Assembly (NCBI RefSeq): GCF_030295745.1
Contig: NZ_AP027291.1
Coordinates: forward strand, 5,704,001 to 5,768,000
DNA: 64,000 nt
Reading direction: 5' to 3'
Origin: Mycolicibacterium sp. TUM20985
Lineage (GTDB): Bacteria > Actinomycetota > Actinomycetes > Mycobacteriales > Mycobacteriaceae
Part shown: positions 24,652-33,964 of the stretch, one piece after another
Position numbering within the stretch: position 1 is the first letter of the stretch
Layout: each line of letters begins with the position of its first letter
The notes under the pieces: generated by a model
The model's input: the letters and a program-made list of their open reading frames with translations, nothing else
Told to the model about the DNA's origin: nothing
Databases searched by the model: none
Position numbers and translations under genes: made by a program

Positions 24652-26061
24652 TCACTCGGCCGCAGCGGTGATTGCCTCGCGGGCCTTCGCCCGCCGTTCT
24701 GCGATGGTGCGACCGAATTCCTGCATGAGCAACGGGTTTCGTTGGACCAACGTCTCGATGCGATCGCGGTCCACGTGGACGACGGTGACCTCACCGATGG
24801 CTCGGGCGTTGCCGAGGACGGCCTGACGGGTCAGGGTGGTCTGCCCGAGGAACCCGCCCTCGTCGAGGGTGGCGATCGAGATCTCCCCGCCGTCCGGTGC
24901 CACGCCGGTCAACCGCACACGACCGGAGACGATGAAGGTCATCCGTTCCGGCACCTCTCCGGAACGTTGGATCAACTCCTCGGCGCCATAACGTTCCACG
25001 ACGGCATCCGAGACGAGCTCCCGTTGATCGTCGACGCCGAGCCGCAGCGTGGGCGCCACCACCCTCCGGACCGAATCGGCGACCAGTTCGGGTGTCGAGA
25101 AGTCCCCTTCGGCGGCCTGGTCTAGGTGCAGCCCCTCACGGCGGGCGGCATACCAGACCCACTGCAGGAACGCGGCCCGCGCAGGCCCGTCCTCGGCCGG
25201 CGAGGACAGCGGGATGCTGGTGCGATACTGCGAGCCCCCCAGGGGCGCAACGGCGACCGCGGCGTCCTCCCGGCGATGCGGAAGTTCGGTGGCCACGCGC
25301 ATCAACGTCGCGCACACCCGGTTGGGCGGATCGTCGAGCGAGAACTCGGTCGTCACCGTGATTTCGTGCTTGTTCGCCGGGCGGCTCAGGTTGGTGAACG
25401 ACGCCCCGGCGAGGACCGAGTTCGGCGTGATCTGCAAACCGGTACTGGTCTCGAGATGCACTGCGCGCCAATTGACTTCCACTACCCGTCCGCGGGCCGC
25501 CTGGGTCTCGAGCCAGTCCCCCAGCTGGAACGGCTGCTCGAAGAGCATCAGCAGGCCCGAGATGATCTGGCCGACCGAGTTCTGCAGCGTCAGGCCGATG
25601 ACGATGGACGTCACCCCGAGCGCCGTGAACAGACCGCCGACGTTCGCACCCCAGATGTAGGAGAAGATGAGCGCGAGTCCGAGCGCGATGACGACGAAGC
25701 GACCGACGTCGACGAAGATCGTTGGGACGCGCTGACGCCACGTTCCGGTGGGGGCGCCCTGGAAGAGCGTGGCGTTGACGCCCGACAGGACCAGGAGCAG
25801 GACGACGAACGCGAAAAGCGTGCCCACCACCCGGACCGACGTGGCCTCGGCCGGAATCTGTCTCGCCTCGATCAACAGCAGCAGCAGCGCGCCGAGCGGC
25901 AGGAGATAGTTGCGCATCAGGGTGACGGGCCGCACCAGGAAGCTCTGCTTGCGGCGCAGCGCATGCTGCCATTCGGTGAGCGCGACCAGACCCACCGGCA
26001 AGCCGATTGCGATGCCGACCGCCCAGTAGAACCAGGACGACGCGAACACGTTCGAGATCAT
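24652..26061 (-). CDS. MscS mechanosensitive channel with C-terminal cyclic-nucleotide-binding domain (Rv2434c-like)
   Basis: 469 residues. Four or five membrane helices (residues about 7-150) end in the MscS pore helix and beta domain: GVTSIVIGLTLQNSVGQIISGLLMLFEQPFQLGDWLE, read in pieces, then GRVVEVNWRAVHLET and ITPNSVLAGA. From about 330 a cNMP-binding domain is visible: FIVSGRVRLTGVAPDGGEISIATLDEGGFLGQTTLT with the phosphate cassette near LGQTTLT. This matches the known mycobacterial MscS-cNMP channels, which may be gated by tension or nucleotide. Its ATG overlaps the cyclase stop by four bases, tying channel to cyclase. It converges on the RpiR gene. Confidence 0.88.
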   Translation of the reverse strand: MISNVFASSWFYWAVGIAIGLPVGLVALTEWQHALRRKQSFLVRPVTLMRNYLLPLGALLLLLIEARQIPAEATSVRVVGTLFAFVVLLLVLSGVNATLFQGAPTGTWRQRVPTIFVDVGRFVVIALGLALIFSYIWGANVGGLFTALGVTSIVIGLTLQNSVGQIISGLLMLFEQPFQLGDWLETQAARGRVVEVNWRAVHLETSTGLQITPNSVLAGASFTNLSRPANKHEITVTTEFSLDDPPNRVCATLMRVATELPHRREDAAVAVAPLGGSQYRTSIPLSSPAEDGPARAAFLQWVWYAARREGLHLDQAAEGDFSTPELVADSVRRVVAPTLRLGVDDQRELVSDAVVERYGAEELIQRSGEVPERMTFIVSGRVRLTGVAPDGGEISIATLDEGGFLGQTTLTRQAVLGNARAIGEVTVVHVDRDRIETLVQRNPLLMQEFGRTIAERRAKAREAITAAAE

Positions 26062-28256
26062 CGCGGCTCCTCCAGTCGCCAGATCGGTTGTGGCCGACCC
26101 TCGACGTTGATGGTTCCCGCGGAGGTGAACGTCATCGTCTCGCGGAGCGCCTCGTAAACCCTTGTCGTCACGTCGATCCCGGGCTGCAGCGAGCCACTCT
26201 TGACCTGGTAGGCGATATTCACCGCAGCGCCCCACATGTCGTAGACGACCGACGGGAAGCCGCCGAGGCCGCTGCTCACCGTGCCGGTGTCGATACCCGC
26301 GCGAAAGCCAAGACCATGGTTGGCCTCGCCGTTGAACCGGTCGATGATCCGTTTGCACTCGAGCGCGAAGTCGACCGTTCTGCGGATGTTGTCCAGCCTC
26401 GGCACGTTGAGACCACAGCTGCCCAGGTAGCCGTTGCGCACCGAGCGCACGCGTTCGATCCCCAAACCCTCTGCCGCGGCGTCGAATTGACGCTCGAGTT
26501 CGTTGACCAGGGCGAGTGACTCCTCGGAGGTCAGCTCGGCCTGTAGACGGTCGAGTCCGATGACGTCGCTGAAGATCACCGTGACGTCCTGATGCTCCTC
26601 GGCGGTGATCTCCTCGCCCTGCTGGTACCGCTCCATGACGGGTTCCGGCATCAGTAGCGTCAGCAGCTGCGCGTTCTCCCTGCGCTGTTCGTTGAGCAGC
26701 TCCTCCTTGAGCAGAAGGCTGCGACTCATCTCATTGAAGGCCGTCGTCAGGTCGCCCAATTCGTCACGGGTCAGGACGGGGATGGCGATGTCGTAGTCAC
26801 CGGCACTGATCCGCCGCGCTCCGGCCTCCAGCCGCCTGACCGGTCGCACGAAGAGCTGGGCCAGGAAGACCGCCGCGATGCACACCACGAAGATGATCCC
26901 GACCGTGGACAGCACCATCGTCCTGGTGAAGGTCGTCTCGCGCGCGAACGCCTCCGCCGTGTCGACCTTCGCGACGATGGACCAGTGCAGGTCGGCATCC
27001 GGAATCTCCACCGGCGCATAGGCTTGCAACGTCTCGTGTCCGAGGTAGTCGGTGGTGATCTGGGTGCCGCTCAGACCCTTCTGGGCGCTCTGCGTCGCCT
27101 CCGAGGTCACGGGTTGAACCAGGGTCGTGCCGCCGAGGCGGATCGCCCGGTCGGCTTCGTCGGGTGGGGTGCCCGCCTCGACGACGTCGCGTTTGTAGGC
27201 CTGCGGATCCTCGAGGAACAGGCGCGAGTCGGAGCGCATCAGGTCGTCCGGCCCCGCCAGGAAGGTCTCACCGGTCTCGCCCATCCCCGAGGCCGCCCAG
27301 TTCTCGCCGAATGTCATCAACCGGTTGATCTTCGACGCGGGGAACTGCAGGGCGAGCACGCCTGCGGCGCGGCCTCCCGTGACGACCGGGGTCACCATCC
27401 ACGCCGTCGGCTCGTTCTCGGCGGCCTGATAGACCTCGAAGTCGGTGAACCGGACGAAGTCCAGGGCGTTCGACGACAGCGCGTCCTCGTACGCCTGCCG
27501 GAGTTTGGATCCGCTGTAGGGACCGGTCAGGATGTTGGTGCCGAGGTCGACGTCCTTGTAGGCCGAGTAGACCACGTTCCCAGCGGTGTCCAGCAGCAGC
27601 GCGTCCTCGAACTCGAAGCGGGTGACGATTTCGCGAAAGAAGTCCTGGTACTTGGCATTCGCCGCCGACCACGCGCTGCCGTCGCGCGCATCGTCGATGG
27701 TGACGGCGACGTCGTCGGACTTTCGTCGTGCGGTGTATTGCCCCTGCAGGTAGAGCTGCGCGTTGCTGGTCGGGATCAGCTGCGCTGGGTCCAGCTTGAC
27801 CCCGCTGTACTTCTCGACGTCCTTGATGAAGACGTCGTCGTAGTAGTCGGTGACCGATTGGGACAGCACCGGGTCGACAGGCTGATTCTGCAGTTGCGCG
27901 AAGCCCGCGGTGAACGCGGCCAACGCATCCTCGGTGGTGGCCCCCTTGGCGTCGATGATCATCGAGTTCTTGAGATCGGAGAGCTGATCGACCAGGGCTC
28001 GCGATTGCGACCCGCGCACCTCGGTCAGCCGGTTGAACACCGAGTCGCGTAGGGAGGTCCGACCAGCCTGGAAGCCGATGACCCCGACGACGACCGCGGC
28101 CACGATCGTGCACAGCACCATCATCACGACGAGCTTGGATTGGATGCTGACCTTGGATAGCAGCCGCCCGCGCTGGATGCGGTCGCGCAGATGACCCCTG
28201 ACCTTCTTGGAGTTGGGCACCGCCTCGACTTCACCGGGCTCGGACACGTTCAACAT
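26058..28256 (-). CDS. Membrane receptor-type class III cyclase homologue with degenerate catalytic residues (Rv2435c-like)
   Basis: 732 residues: cytoplasmic start, membrane helix at about 42-64 (LVVMMVLCTIVAAVVVGVIG), a large outer sensor region (about 65-440, Cache/CHASE-like), second helix about 448-470, a HAMP domain (RPVRRLEAGARRISAGDYDI) and a class III cyclase domain from about 555. The first metal Asp is present (VIFSDVIG, about D564). At the second metal Asp the sequence is Asn (about 608, in SVRNGYLG), the substrate Lys position is Arg, and the transition-state Arg is Gln (VNIAYQV). YDMWG keeps the other substrate Asp. Activity is therefore doubtful. It is coupled to the MscS-cNMP gene. 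Confidence 0.87.
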   Translation of the reverse strand: MLNVSEPGEVEAVPNSKKVRGHLRDRIQRGRLLSKVSIQSKLVVMMVLCTIVAAVVVGVIGFQAGRTSLRDSVFNRLTEVRGSQSRALVDQLSDLKNSMIIDAKGATTEDALAAFTAGFAQLQNQPVDPVLSQSVTDYYDDVFIKDVEKYSGVKLDPAQLIPTSNAQLYLQGQYTARRKSDDVAVTIDDARDGSAWSAANAKYQDFFREIVTRFEFEDALLLDTAGNVVYSAYKDVDLGTNILTGPYSGSKLRQAYEDALSSNALDFVRFTDFEVYQAAENEPTAWMVTPVVTGGRAAGVLALQFPASKINRLMTFGENWAASGMGETGETFLAGPDDLMRSDSRLFLEDPQAYKRDVVEAGTPPDEADRAIRLGGTTLVQPVTSEATQSAQKGLSGTQITTDYLGHETLQAYAPVEIPDADLHWSIVAKVDTAEAFARETTFTRTMVLSTVGIIFVVCIAAVFLAQLFVRPVRRLEAGARRISAGDYDIAIPVLTRDELGDLTTAFNEMSRSLLLKEELLNEQRRENAQLLTLLMPEPVMERYQQGEEITAEEHQDVTVIFSDVIGLDRLQAELTSEESLALVNELERQFDAAAEGLGIERVRSVRNGYLGSCGLNVPRLDNIRRTVDFALECKRIIDRFNGEANHGLGFRAGIDTGTVSSGLGGFPSVVYDMWGAAVNIAYQVKSGSLQPGIDVTTRVYEALRETMTFTSAGTINVEGRPQPIWRLEEPR

Positions 28257-28365
28257 CGGGTTCCCTTCGCCGGTGCGGCCTCCGCGACGGCTTCGGCGGA
28301 CACTAACACCGGTGAAACCGTCGAGGCGCGGTCGAGCAACGGTGTTTATCGAATCGACGCAAAGG

Positions 28366-29586
28366 TCACGGCGAAGGGTTGTTGCCTGACTCGGTGATCG
28401 GATAGTCGGGCAGGCGGAAGCCGTCGGCGGCGACGCCGCGGAATCTGTTGCCGAGCAGTGTCATGGCGCCGCGGCCGACGGGGCCCGCCGCCAGTCGGGC
28501 GACGGTGTGCAGGACGTTGATCCCCGCCTGGGTACGGGGGTTGGCGCGTCGTAGCGTGTTCATCGAAACCTGTTGCGCCGACTCGGCCGAGGGTCGCACC
28601 ACCCGTTCGTAGCGCGCCAGCGCGGCGGAGACGTCGTCGGTCGCGGACAGCTCGCCGGCGAGGACGTAGGCCCCGATGAGGCCGTTGCTGGTGCCGCCAC
28701 CGCCGAAGGTGGCGTTGCAGTACGCGGTATCGCCGAGCAGTGTCACGCGCCCCTTGCTCCACCGGGGGGTGCGCACCTGACCGACGGCGTCGAAGTACAG
28801 CGGCGCGTCGTCGATGGCGGCCAGGACGCGAGGAGCGGCACCCCCGACATCGGCGAACGTCTTTCGCAGGATGGCGATTTGATCGTTGCGGGCGAGGTCC
28901 CCGAGGCCCCGGACGTCGGAGATGAACGTCAGGATCGCGCGGGTGGTGCCGAGATTGTCCGGGCGCAGGTGCACGGCCCGGTGTCCGGTGGCGTGCTGCC
29001 AGTTCCACCACAGGTCGTCGGTGTCCTGGCGGGTGAGGGTGAGGTAGGCGAAGTACATGCCCAAATCGTTGACGTCCGTGGCCGTCACGAACCGGCGTGA
29101 CCGCGAACGCAGTCCCTCGGCGATCACGACGACGTCGGCGTCGATGGCCGTGCCGTCCTGCAGCAGGGTGGTGACGCGGTCGCCGTGCTCGGTGACGTCG
29201 GCGATCTCGGCCCCGAACCGGTAGTCGGTCTCGTCCAAGGTGCGCTCGATCAGGATGCGCGAGAGCTCGCCGCGCAGGATCTCCAATTCGGCTGTGGGAC
29301 CGTCTCTCTCACCTGGCCCGTTGACCGGAAAGGACGCCGCCGGTGAGCCGTCGGCGCAAGTGAATCGCATGCCGATCTCGCTGGTATTGGCCGCGCGCAC
29401 CTCGCCTTCGATTCCCATTCGGGCGATGACTTCGCGGGCGGCGCCGCGCACGTCGACGTTCTGACCTTCGTACCGGCGGTGCGGGAACCGCTCGATGACC
29501 GTGGTCTGCCACCCGCGGGCGGCGAGTTGATGGGCCAGTGCGGGTCCGGCGATGCCGCCTCCGGAGATGACGGCGTGGCGAGTCAC
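28366..29586 (-). CDS. FAD-dependent (PHBH-type) monooxygenase
   Basis: 406 residues from a GTG at 29586, which puts the dinucleotide-binding motif AVISGGGIAGPALAHQLAARG at the N-terminus. Further family motifs are the FAD-contact Arg in ILRGELSRIL, VIAEGLRSRSR (DG fingerprint region) and VTLLGDTAYCNATFGGGGTSNGL (GD motif with the P-loop). This is the fold of tetracycline/aromatic hydroxylases; the substrate is unknown, and TetX-like or rifampicin-type monooxygenases are possible. It is divergent from a MarR regulator with a palindrome between them, so it is likely repressed by MarR and induced by its substrate. Confidence 0.85.
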   Translation of the reverse strand: MTRHAVISGGGIAGPALAHQLAARGWQTTVIERFPHRRYEGQNVDVRGAAREVIARMGIEGEVRAANTSEIGMRFTCADGSPAASFPVNGPGERDGPTAELEILRGELSRILIERTLDETDYRFGAEIADVTEHGDRVTTLLQDGTAIDADVVVIAEGLRSRSRRFVTATDVNDLGMYFAYLTLTRQDTDDLWWNWQHATGHRAVHLRPDNLGTTRAILTFISDVRGLGDLARNDQIAILRKTFADVGGAAPRVLAAIDDAPLYFDAVGQVRTPRWSKGRVTLLGDTAYCNATFGGGGTSNGLIGAYVLAGELSATDDVSAALARYERVVRPSAESAQQVSMNTLRRANPRTQAGINVLHTVARLAAGPVGRGAMTLLGNRFRGVAADGFRLPDYPITESGNNPSP

Positions 29587-29640
29587 GAGTATCGGATCCG
29601 ATCTGTCGCATCGGCGCGTCAGTCGTGCCGTGATGGCTAG

Positions 29641-29651
29641 ATTACCGTAAT
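29641..29651. promoter_or_regulatory. MarR operator candidate
   Basis: ATTACCGTAAT is a perfect 5-1-5 inverted repeat in the 95-base divergent region between the monooxygenase and marR genes, about 30 bases before the marR start. Its size and position suit a MarR dimer. Confidence 0.45.
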
Positions 29652-29681
29652 ACTTGGACTTCGAGGTATCTGGAAGGTGAC

Positions 29682-30155
29682 GTGAAGCATCGACGCGACG
29701 CATCGGGGCACTGGCTGGCCGGGCTCAGCAGCCCCATGCTGTCCATGCGGGGCTTCCTCGAGGCGCACGACGAGCTGCGACGCCGCCAGGCCCGGCGGAT
29801 GGGGCTCAACGCCACCGACATGCAAGCGCTGCGACTGCTCGACGTGCACGGGCCACTGGGGCCCACCGAACTGGCCCGCCGCCTCGACCTACGGTCCGCG
29901 TCGGTGACGGTGCTGGTGGACCGCCTCGAGTCGACCGGCCTCGTGGAACGCGTGCGGGACGACCACGATCGACGGCGCGTCACCGTGCGGGCGCTGCCCG
30001 ACGCCTTGGACTTGCTGTTCGACATCTGGGCGCCGATCGTGCGCGCAATGGACGACGTCGGCCACGGCCTCACCCCGTCCGAGCAGCGGGCGGTGTGCGC
30101 CTACTTCGACCGCCTGGTCGCCGTCATGGACCACGATCCGGCGCCAGACGCCTGA
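29682..30155 (+). CDS. MarR-family transcriptional regulator
   Basis: 157 residues from a GTG with GGAAGG four bases upstream. The winged helix is clear: NATDMQALRLLDVHGPLGPTELARRL, then DLRSASVTVLVDRLESTGLVERVRDDHDRRRVTV (recognition helix and wing with the D-x-R-D-RR signature). Helices at both ends form the dimer interface. It is divergent from an FAD monooxygenase and probably controls it. Its final 32 bases overlap the 3' end of the convergent FAD oxidoreductase gene. Confidence 0.9.
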   Translation: MKHRRDASGHWLAGLSSPMLSMRGFLEAHDELRRRQARRMGLNATDMQALRLLDVHGPLGPTELARRLDLRSASVTVLVDRLESTGLVERVRDDHDRRRVTVRALPDALDLLFDIWAPIVRAMDDVGHGLTPSEQRAVCAYFDRLVAVMDHDPAPDA

Positions 30156-31260
30156 CGTCCAGCCCGCGGTCCACCAGATCGGGTGGCGCGGAGTCGCCGA
30201 GGACCAGCGCCGCAGCCAACCTGGCCGTCGCGGGTGCCGTCTGGATTCCATATCCTCCCTGGCCGGCCAGCCAGAAGAACCCCGGCGCCCCGACGTCGGC
30301 GCCCACGACGAAGTTCCGATCGGGTGCGAACGTGCGCAGGCCCGCCCACGACGAGTTCACGCTCCGGACGTTCAGGTCGGTGGCCGCGTTGATCGACTCG
30401 ATGGCGCGGGCGATCTCCACCTCGTCGGGCTTGGCATCGCTTGGCGCACAGTGCGTCTCGTCGGCCGGTGAACAAAGGAACTGCGCGCCTTCGGGATTGA
30501 CGTAGAACGCCTCGTCGACGTCGGAGCAGTTCGGCCAGCCCCGGCTCGCCTCGCCCAGCGGTGAGCTCACCAGGAAGATCGTGCGCCGCAGCGGCGTCAA
30601 TCCGACCGGCTCGGCACCCGCCGCGAGCGCGACGACGTCCGCCCACGCGCCTGCGGCGTTCACGACGACCGGCGCCCGGTGGACATGACCATCCGCCGTG
30701 CTCACCGCCCACCGCTCGCCATGCCGCCGCAGCGTCGTCACCTCGGCGGTCCGGATGATCTCGGTTCCACGGCTGCGGGCGCCGCGAACGTACCCCTGGT
30801 GGATCGCCGCCACGTCGAGGGCCAGGGCGCGCGGTTCGTACAGACCGCGCTCGACCGCCCCGGGCTTGAGCAGCGGAAACGCCTCGCGGCACCGAGCTTC
30901 GTCGAGCAGCTCGGCGTCGGAGACCAGCGACAGCACGGCCGCGTGCATGGCGTCGATCCGGTCGCCGCGGCCCGCCAGCGCGATCTGCAACAGCGGTCGC
31001 GGCGTCACGAGCACTGCATCGAAGCCCTCCGGCGGCGTCTCGAAGAAGGCCCGGCTCGCGGTCGTCAGCGCCCGAATCTGTTCGCCGCCATAAGTTTCCA
31101 GGAACGTCGCGGCCGAACGCCCGGTGGTGTGGTACGCCAGCGTCGGTTCCATCTCGAGCAGCGTGACCCGCACCGACCGCGACAACTCGTAGGCGACCGA
31201 CACCCCCGCGATGCCGCCGCCGATCACGACGACGTCGGCGTGGGTGTCCCTCGCGCTCAT
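30124..31260 (-). CDS. FAD-dependent D-amino acid dehydrogenase, D-arginine-dehydrogenase (DauA)-like
   Basis: 378 residues. DVVVIGGGIAGVSVAYELS binds FAD. The following features match my recollection of Pseudomonas D-arginine dehydrogenase along its length: LAYHTTGRSAATF, IRALTTASRAFFETPPEGF, IHQGYVRG, VVVNAAGAWAD, PLRRTIFLV, DEAFYVNPEGAQFLCSPADE, SWAGLRTFAPDRNFVVG and GFFWLAGQGGYGIQTAPA. It would oxidise a D-amino acid (possibly D-Arg or D-Lys) to the keto acid. This is known family behaviour, not shown here; other DAO-fold activities such as glycine oxidase are possible. The ATG at 31260 was chosen because the motif begins ten residues later. It overlaps marR by 32 bases, convergently. Confidence 0.8.
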   Translation of the reverse strand: MSARDTHADVVVIGGGIAGVSVAYELSRSVRVTLLEMEPTLAYHTTGRSAATFLETYGGEQIRALTTASRAFFETPPEGFDAVLVTPRPLLQIALAGRGDRIDAMHAAVLSLVSDAELLDEARCREAFPLLKPGAVERGLYEPRALALDVAAIHQGYVRGARSRGTEIIRTAEVTTLRRHGERWAVSTADGHVHRAPVVVNAAGAWADVVALAAGAEPVGLTPLRRTIFLVSSPLGEASRGWPNCSDVDEAFYVNPEGAQFLCSPADETHCAPSDAKPDEVEIARAIESINAATDLNVRSVNSSWAGLRTFAPDRNFVVGADVGAPGFFWLAGQGGYGIQTAPATARLAAALVLGDSAPPDLVDRGLDVRRLAPDRGP

Positions 31261-31310
31261 CACAGCAGTTTCCCAGACCCACGTACCCTGTGAACCATGA
31301 AGGACAGGCG

Positions 31311-32264
31311 ATGAGTGCGGGGCTCTTCGGGCTGCTCGACGACGTGGCGGCCCTCGCCCGGCTCGCGGCCGCCTCGGTCGACGACATCGGCGCCGCAGCG
31401 GGACGGGCAACGGCGAAGGCGGCCGGCGTCGTCATCGACGACACCGCGGTGACACCTCAGTACGTGCACGGCATCACCGCCGAGCGCGAGCTTCCGATGA
31501 TCAAGCGGATCGCGATCGGATCGCTGCGCAACAAGCTGCTCTTCATCCTGCCCGCCGCCTTGCTGCTCAGCCAGTTCCTGCCGTGGCTGCTGACGCCGAT
31601 CCTGATGATCGGCGCGACGTATCTCTGCTTCGAGGGCGCCGAGAAGGTGTGGGGACGGTTCTCCAAGAACGGGCACGACGCCCATGCCGCGCCCACCGCC
31701 GCCGTTGGTGAGGACGCCGAGAAGCAGATGACCTCCGGCGCGATCCGGACCGACTTCATCCTGTCCGCCGAGATCATGGTCATCGCCCTCAACGAGGTGG
31801 CCGACCAGGCGTTCGTGCCGCGGCTCATCATCCTCATCGTCGTGGCACTGATCATCACGGCCGCGGTGTACGGCGTGGTCGCTCTCATCGTGAAGATGGA
31901 CGACATCGGGCTGAGCCTTGCGCAACGTTCCTCGCGGGCCGCCCAGAAGGTGGGGCTCGGGTTGGTGGCGGCGATGCCCAAGCTGCTCGCCGCGCTCTCG
32001 GCCATCGGCACCGTCGCGATGCTGTGGGTCGGTGGACACATCCTGCTGCTCGGCACCGACACGCTCGGCTGGCATCCGCCCTACGGGTTCGTGCACCACC
32101 TCGAGGAGGTCGTCCGACATGCGACCGGCGGCGCCGGCGGCGTCCTGGCCTGGCTGGTGAACACGGGGATCTCGGCGGTAATCGGGCTCGTCGTCGGGGC
32201 GATCGTCGTGGCGGTCGTGCACGTCCTTCCCTTCGGCAAGAAGAAGTCTCACGCGACGGCGTGA
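31311..32264 (+). CDS. DUF808 family membrane protein
   Basis: 317 residues from an ATG with AGGACAGG upstream. The N-terminus MSAGLFGLLDDVAALARLAAASVDDIGAAAGRAT and the KAAGVVIDDTAVTPQYV, LPMIKRIAIGSLRNKL segments are the conserved DUF808 (YedI-type) pattern. Seven or eight membrane helices follow (LLFILPAALLLSQFLPWLLTP, LIILIVVALIITAAVYGVVALIV, and a C-terminal VIGLVVGAIVVAVVHVL). A basic tail (FGKKKSH) ends it. Function is unknown in the family. It is divergent from the D-amino-acid dehydrogenase with 50 bases between. Confidence 0.85.
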   Translation: MSAGLFGLLDDVAALARLAAASVDDIGAAAGRATAKAAGVVIDDTAVTPQYVHGITAERELPMIKRIAIGSLRNKLLFILPAALLLSQFLPWLLTPILMIGATYLCFEGAEKVWGRFSKNGHDAHAAPTAAVGEDAEKQMTSGAIRTDFILSAEIMVIALNEVADQAFVPRLIILIVVALIITAAVYGVVALIVKMDDIGLSLAQRSSRAAQKVGLGLVAAMPKLLAALSAIGTVAMLWVGGHILLLGTDTLGWHPPYGFVHHLEEVVRHATGGAGGVLAWLVNTGISAVIGLVVGAIVVAVVHVLPFGKKKSHATA

Positions 32265-32313
32265 TTCGTGCACGCGCACCCGCGGTCAGCGCGGGTTGCG
32301 GTGCACAGATCAC

Positions 32314-33954
32314 TCAGGGGCGCGCGACGATCATCATCGCCACGTGCAGCGACGTCCGCGACTCGGCATCGTCGAGGTCGATGCCCAGCAGGCGCTCCAT
32401 GGCGGCGAGGCGCGCGTACAGCGTCGGACGCGAGAGGTGCAGTCGCTTGGCGAGTGCGGCCTTGTTGCCCCCCACCTGAAGGAAACCCGCCAGCAGATCG
32501 AACATCTCGTCACCGTGGGTGGCCCGTCGCTCGAGTAGACCGCGCAACTCCGTCTCGGCGAACGCCTGCACGCGGGGGTCGGCGCGGATGAGCGCCACGA
32601 GGCCACGCAACCGGACGTCGGCCGCGCGGAAGAACGGCCGGTCGGCACCCGGGTCCCCGGTCATCGCGAGTGCCACCTCGGCGACGTGCCCGGACTCCGC
32701 GAGGCCGCCGGCCGCGTCGACGAGTCGGCTCGACCCCGGTCCGACGCCGATCACGCACTCCGCGACCCCGTCGACGTGGCCGACCCCACGGCGGATCGTC
32801 GTGGCCACCTCGGCGAGGAGGCCTTCCGCGTCGGACTCCGCACCCCGCGCCATGGCCCTGGGCTGCGGCGCCAACAGGAGATCGATCTGACCGTCGTCCC
32901 GGCTGGCGGTCAGGACACTGTGTCCGCCGGACCGGATGGCGTGGACGACCGCATCCAGCGTCCGGCTCCGACGGCGCTGCACCACCAGCTGATTGGCGCC
33001 GCCGGTCTCCCGCAGCCGCACCGTCACCGGGAGGTAGGCCAGCGCGGGCCGCAGGCCGAGGGCATGCGCGCGGGCGGTCGCCTCGGCCTCGTCTCGGATC
33101 CGGCCGCGCAGGAGGTCGTCGACGAGGCCGCTCTGCGCCCGCAACTCCAGTGACGTGCGGTCGCGTTCGGCCATCCGGTGCAGGGCCAGCGCCTGCGCCG
33201 CGCGCTCGAGGGTGGTGACGGTGCGGTCGTCGGCGGCACCGTCGGGGCTACGGCCGTACGGCGCCACCAACCGCCCCCACTCGTGCCGGTGCGGACCGAC
33301 GGGGCTGACCACCCAGGTGCCCCGTCCGCTCGCCGGGGACAGCCGCGACCGTCGCTCCCAGTCGGTGAGCAGCTCGGTCAGCGGCATTTCGCGCCTCCCG
33401 AAGGACAACACCTGACGGTTGAGGTCCTCGAGCACGACCGGGGTGTCGAGCATGTCGGCCGCCGCGGCCACGATGTCGTCGACCGAGGCACGCCGCATGC
33501 TGAGGCTGGTGAACGCCTCGTGCACCCGACGCGAGTAGTCGACCTCCGCATACTGTTCGGCGACGATCCGCCGGTGGACCTCTTCGGTGATCTCCACGAA
33601 TCGGACCGGCCGGTGCAGGGCGACGACGGGCAGTTCGAGGTGCGCGCCAACGGCTCTCACCGACGGCGGCACCTCGTCGACGTGCAACCCGAGTTCGACG
33701 ACCACCGCGACGGCGCCGGCCCGGGCCAGCTGCGGCAGGTACTCGTCGCGGCGGTCGACGTCGGCCAGCGCCTGTCCGGTGGTGAGGACCAGCTCGCCAC
33801 CCTCCAGCAGGTTGGCCAGGTCGGGCAGATCGCTGACGTGCACCCATCGCACCGGTCGGTCCAGGGCGCCGGGGGTGTCCGCACCGCAGACGACCTCGGG
33901 TGCACCGGCCTGCAGGACCGGCAGCGCCAGGATCTCTCGGACGGTGGGCTGCAT
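32314..33954 (-). CDS. PucR-family transcriptional regulator
   Basis: 546 residues from the ATG at 33954 (an ATG at 33963 is possible). The N-terminal PucR sensor domain is TVREILALPVLQAGAPEVV, VRWVHVSDLPDLANLLEGGELVLTTG, AGAVAVVVELGLHVDEVP. A central region and the C-terminal PucR HTH follow: LRGLLERRATHGDEMFDLLAGFLQVGGNKAALAKRLHLSRPTLYARLAAMERLLGIDLDD, in pieces near residues 475-535. Members control purine, GABA or polyamine catabolism. It is divergent from a semialdehyde dehydrogenase and aminotransferase pair, which it probably activates. An inverted repeat lies in the shared promoter region. Confidence 0.9.
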   Translation of the reverse strand: MQPTVREILALPVLQAGAPEVVCGADTPGALDRPVRWVHVSDLPDLANLLEGGELVLTTGQALADVDRRDEYLPQLARAGAVAVVVELGLHVDEVPPSVRAVGAHLELPVVALHRPVRFVEITEEVHRRIVAEQYAEVDYSRRVHEAFTSLSMRRASVDDIVAAAADMLDTPVVLEDLNRQVLSFGRREMPLTELLTDWERRSRLSPASGRGTWVVSPVGPHRHEWGRLVAPYGRSPDGAADDRTVTTLERAAQALALHRMAERDRTSLELRAQSGLVDDLLRGRIRDEAEATARAHALGLRPALAYLPVTVRLRETGGANQLVVQRRRSRTLDAVVHAIRSGGHSVLTASRDDGQIDLLLAPQPRAMARGAESDAEGLLAEVATTIRRGVGHVDGVAECVIGVGPGSSRLVDAAGGLAESGHVAEVALAMTGDPGADRPFFRAADVRLRGLVALIRADPRVQAFAETELRGLLERRATHGDEMFDLLAGFLQVGGNKAALAKRLHLSRPTLYARLAAMERLLGIDLDDAESRTSLHVAMMIVARP

Positions 33955-33964
33955 CCGACACATC

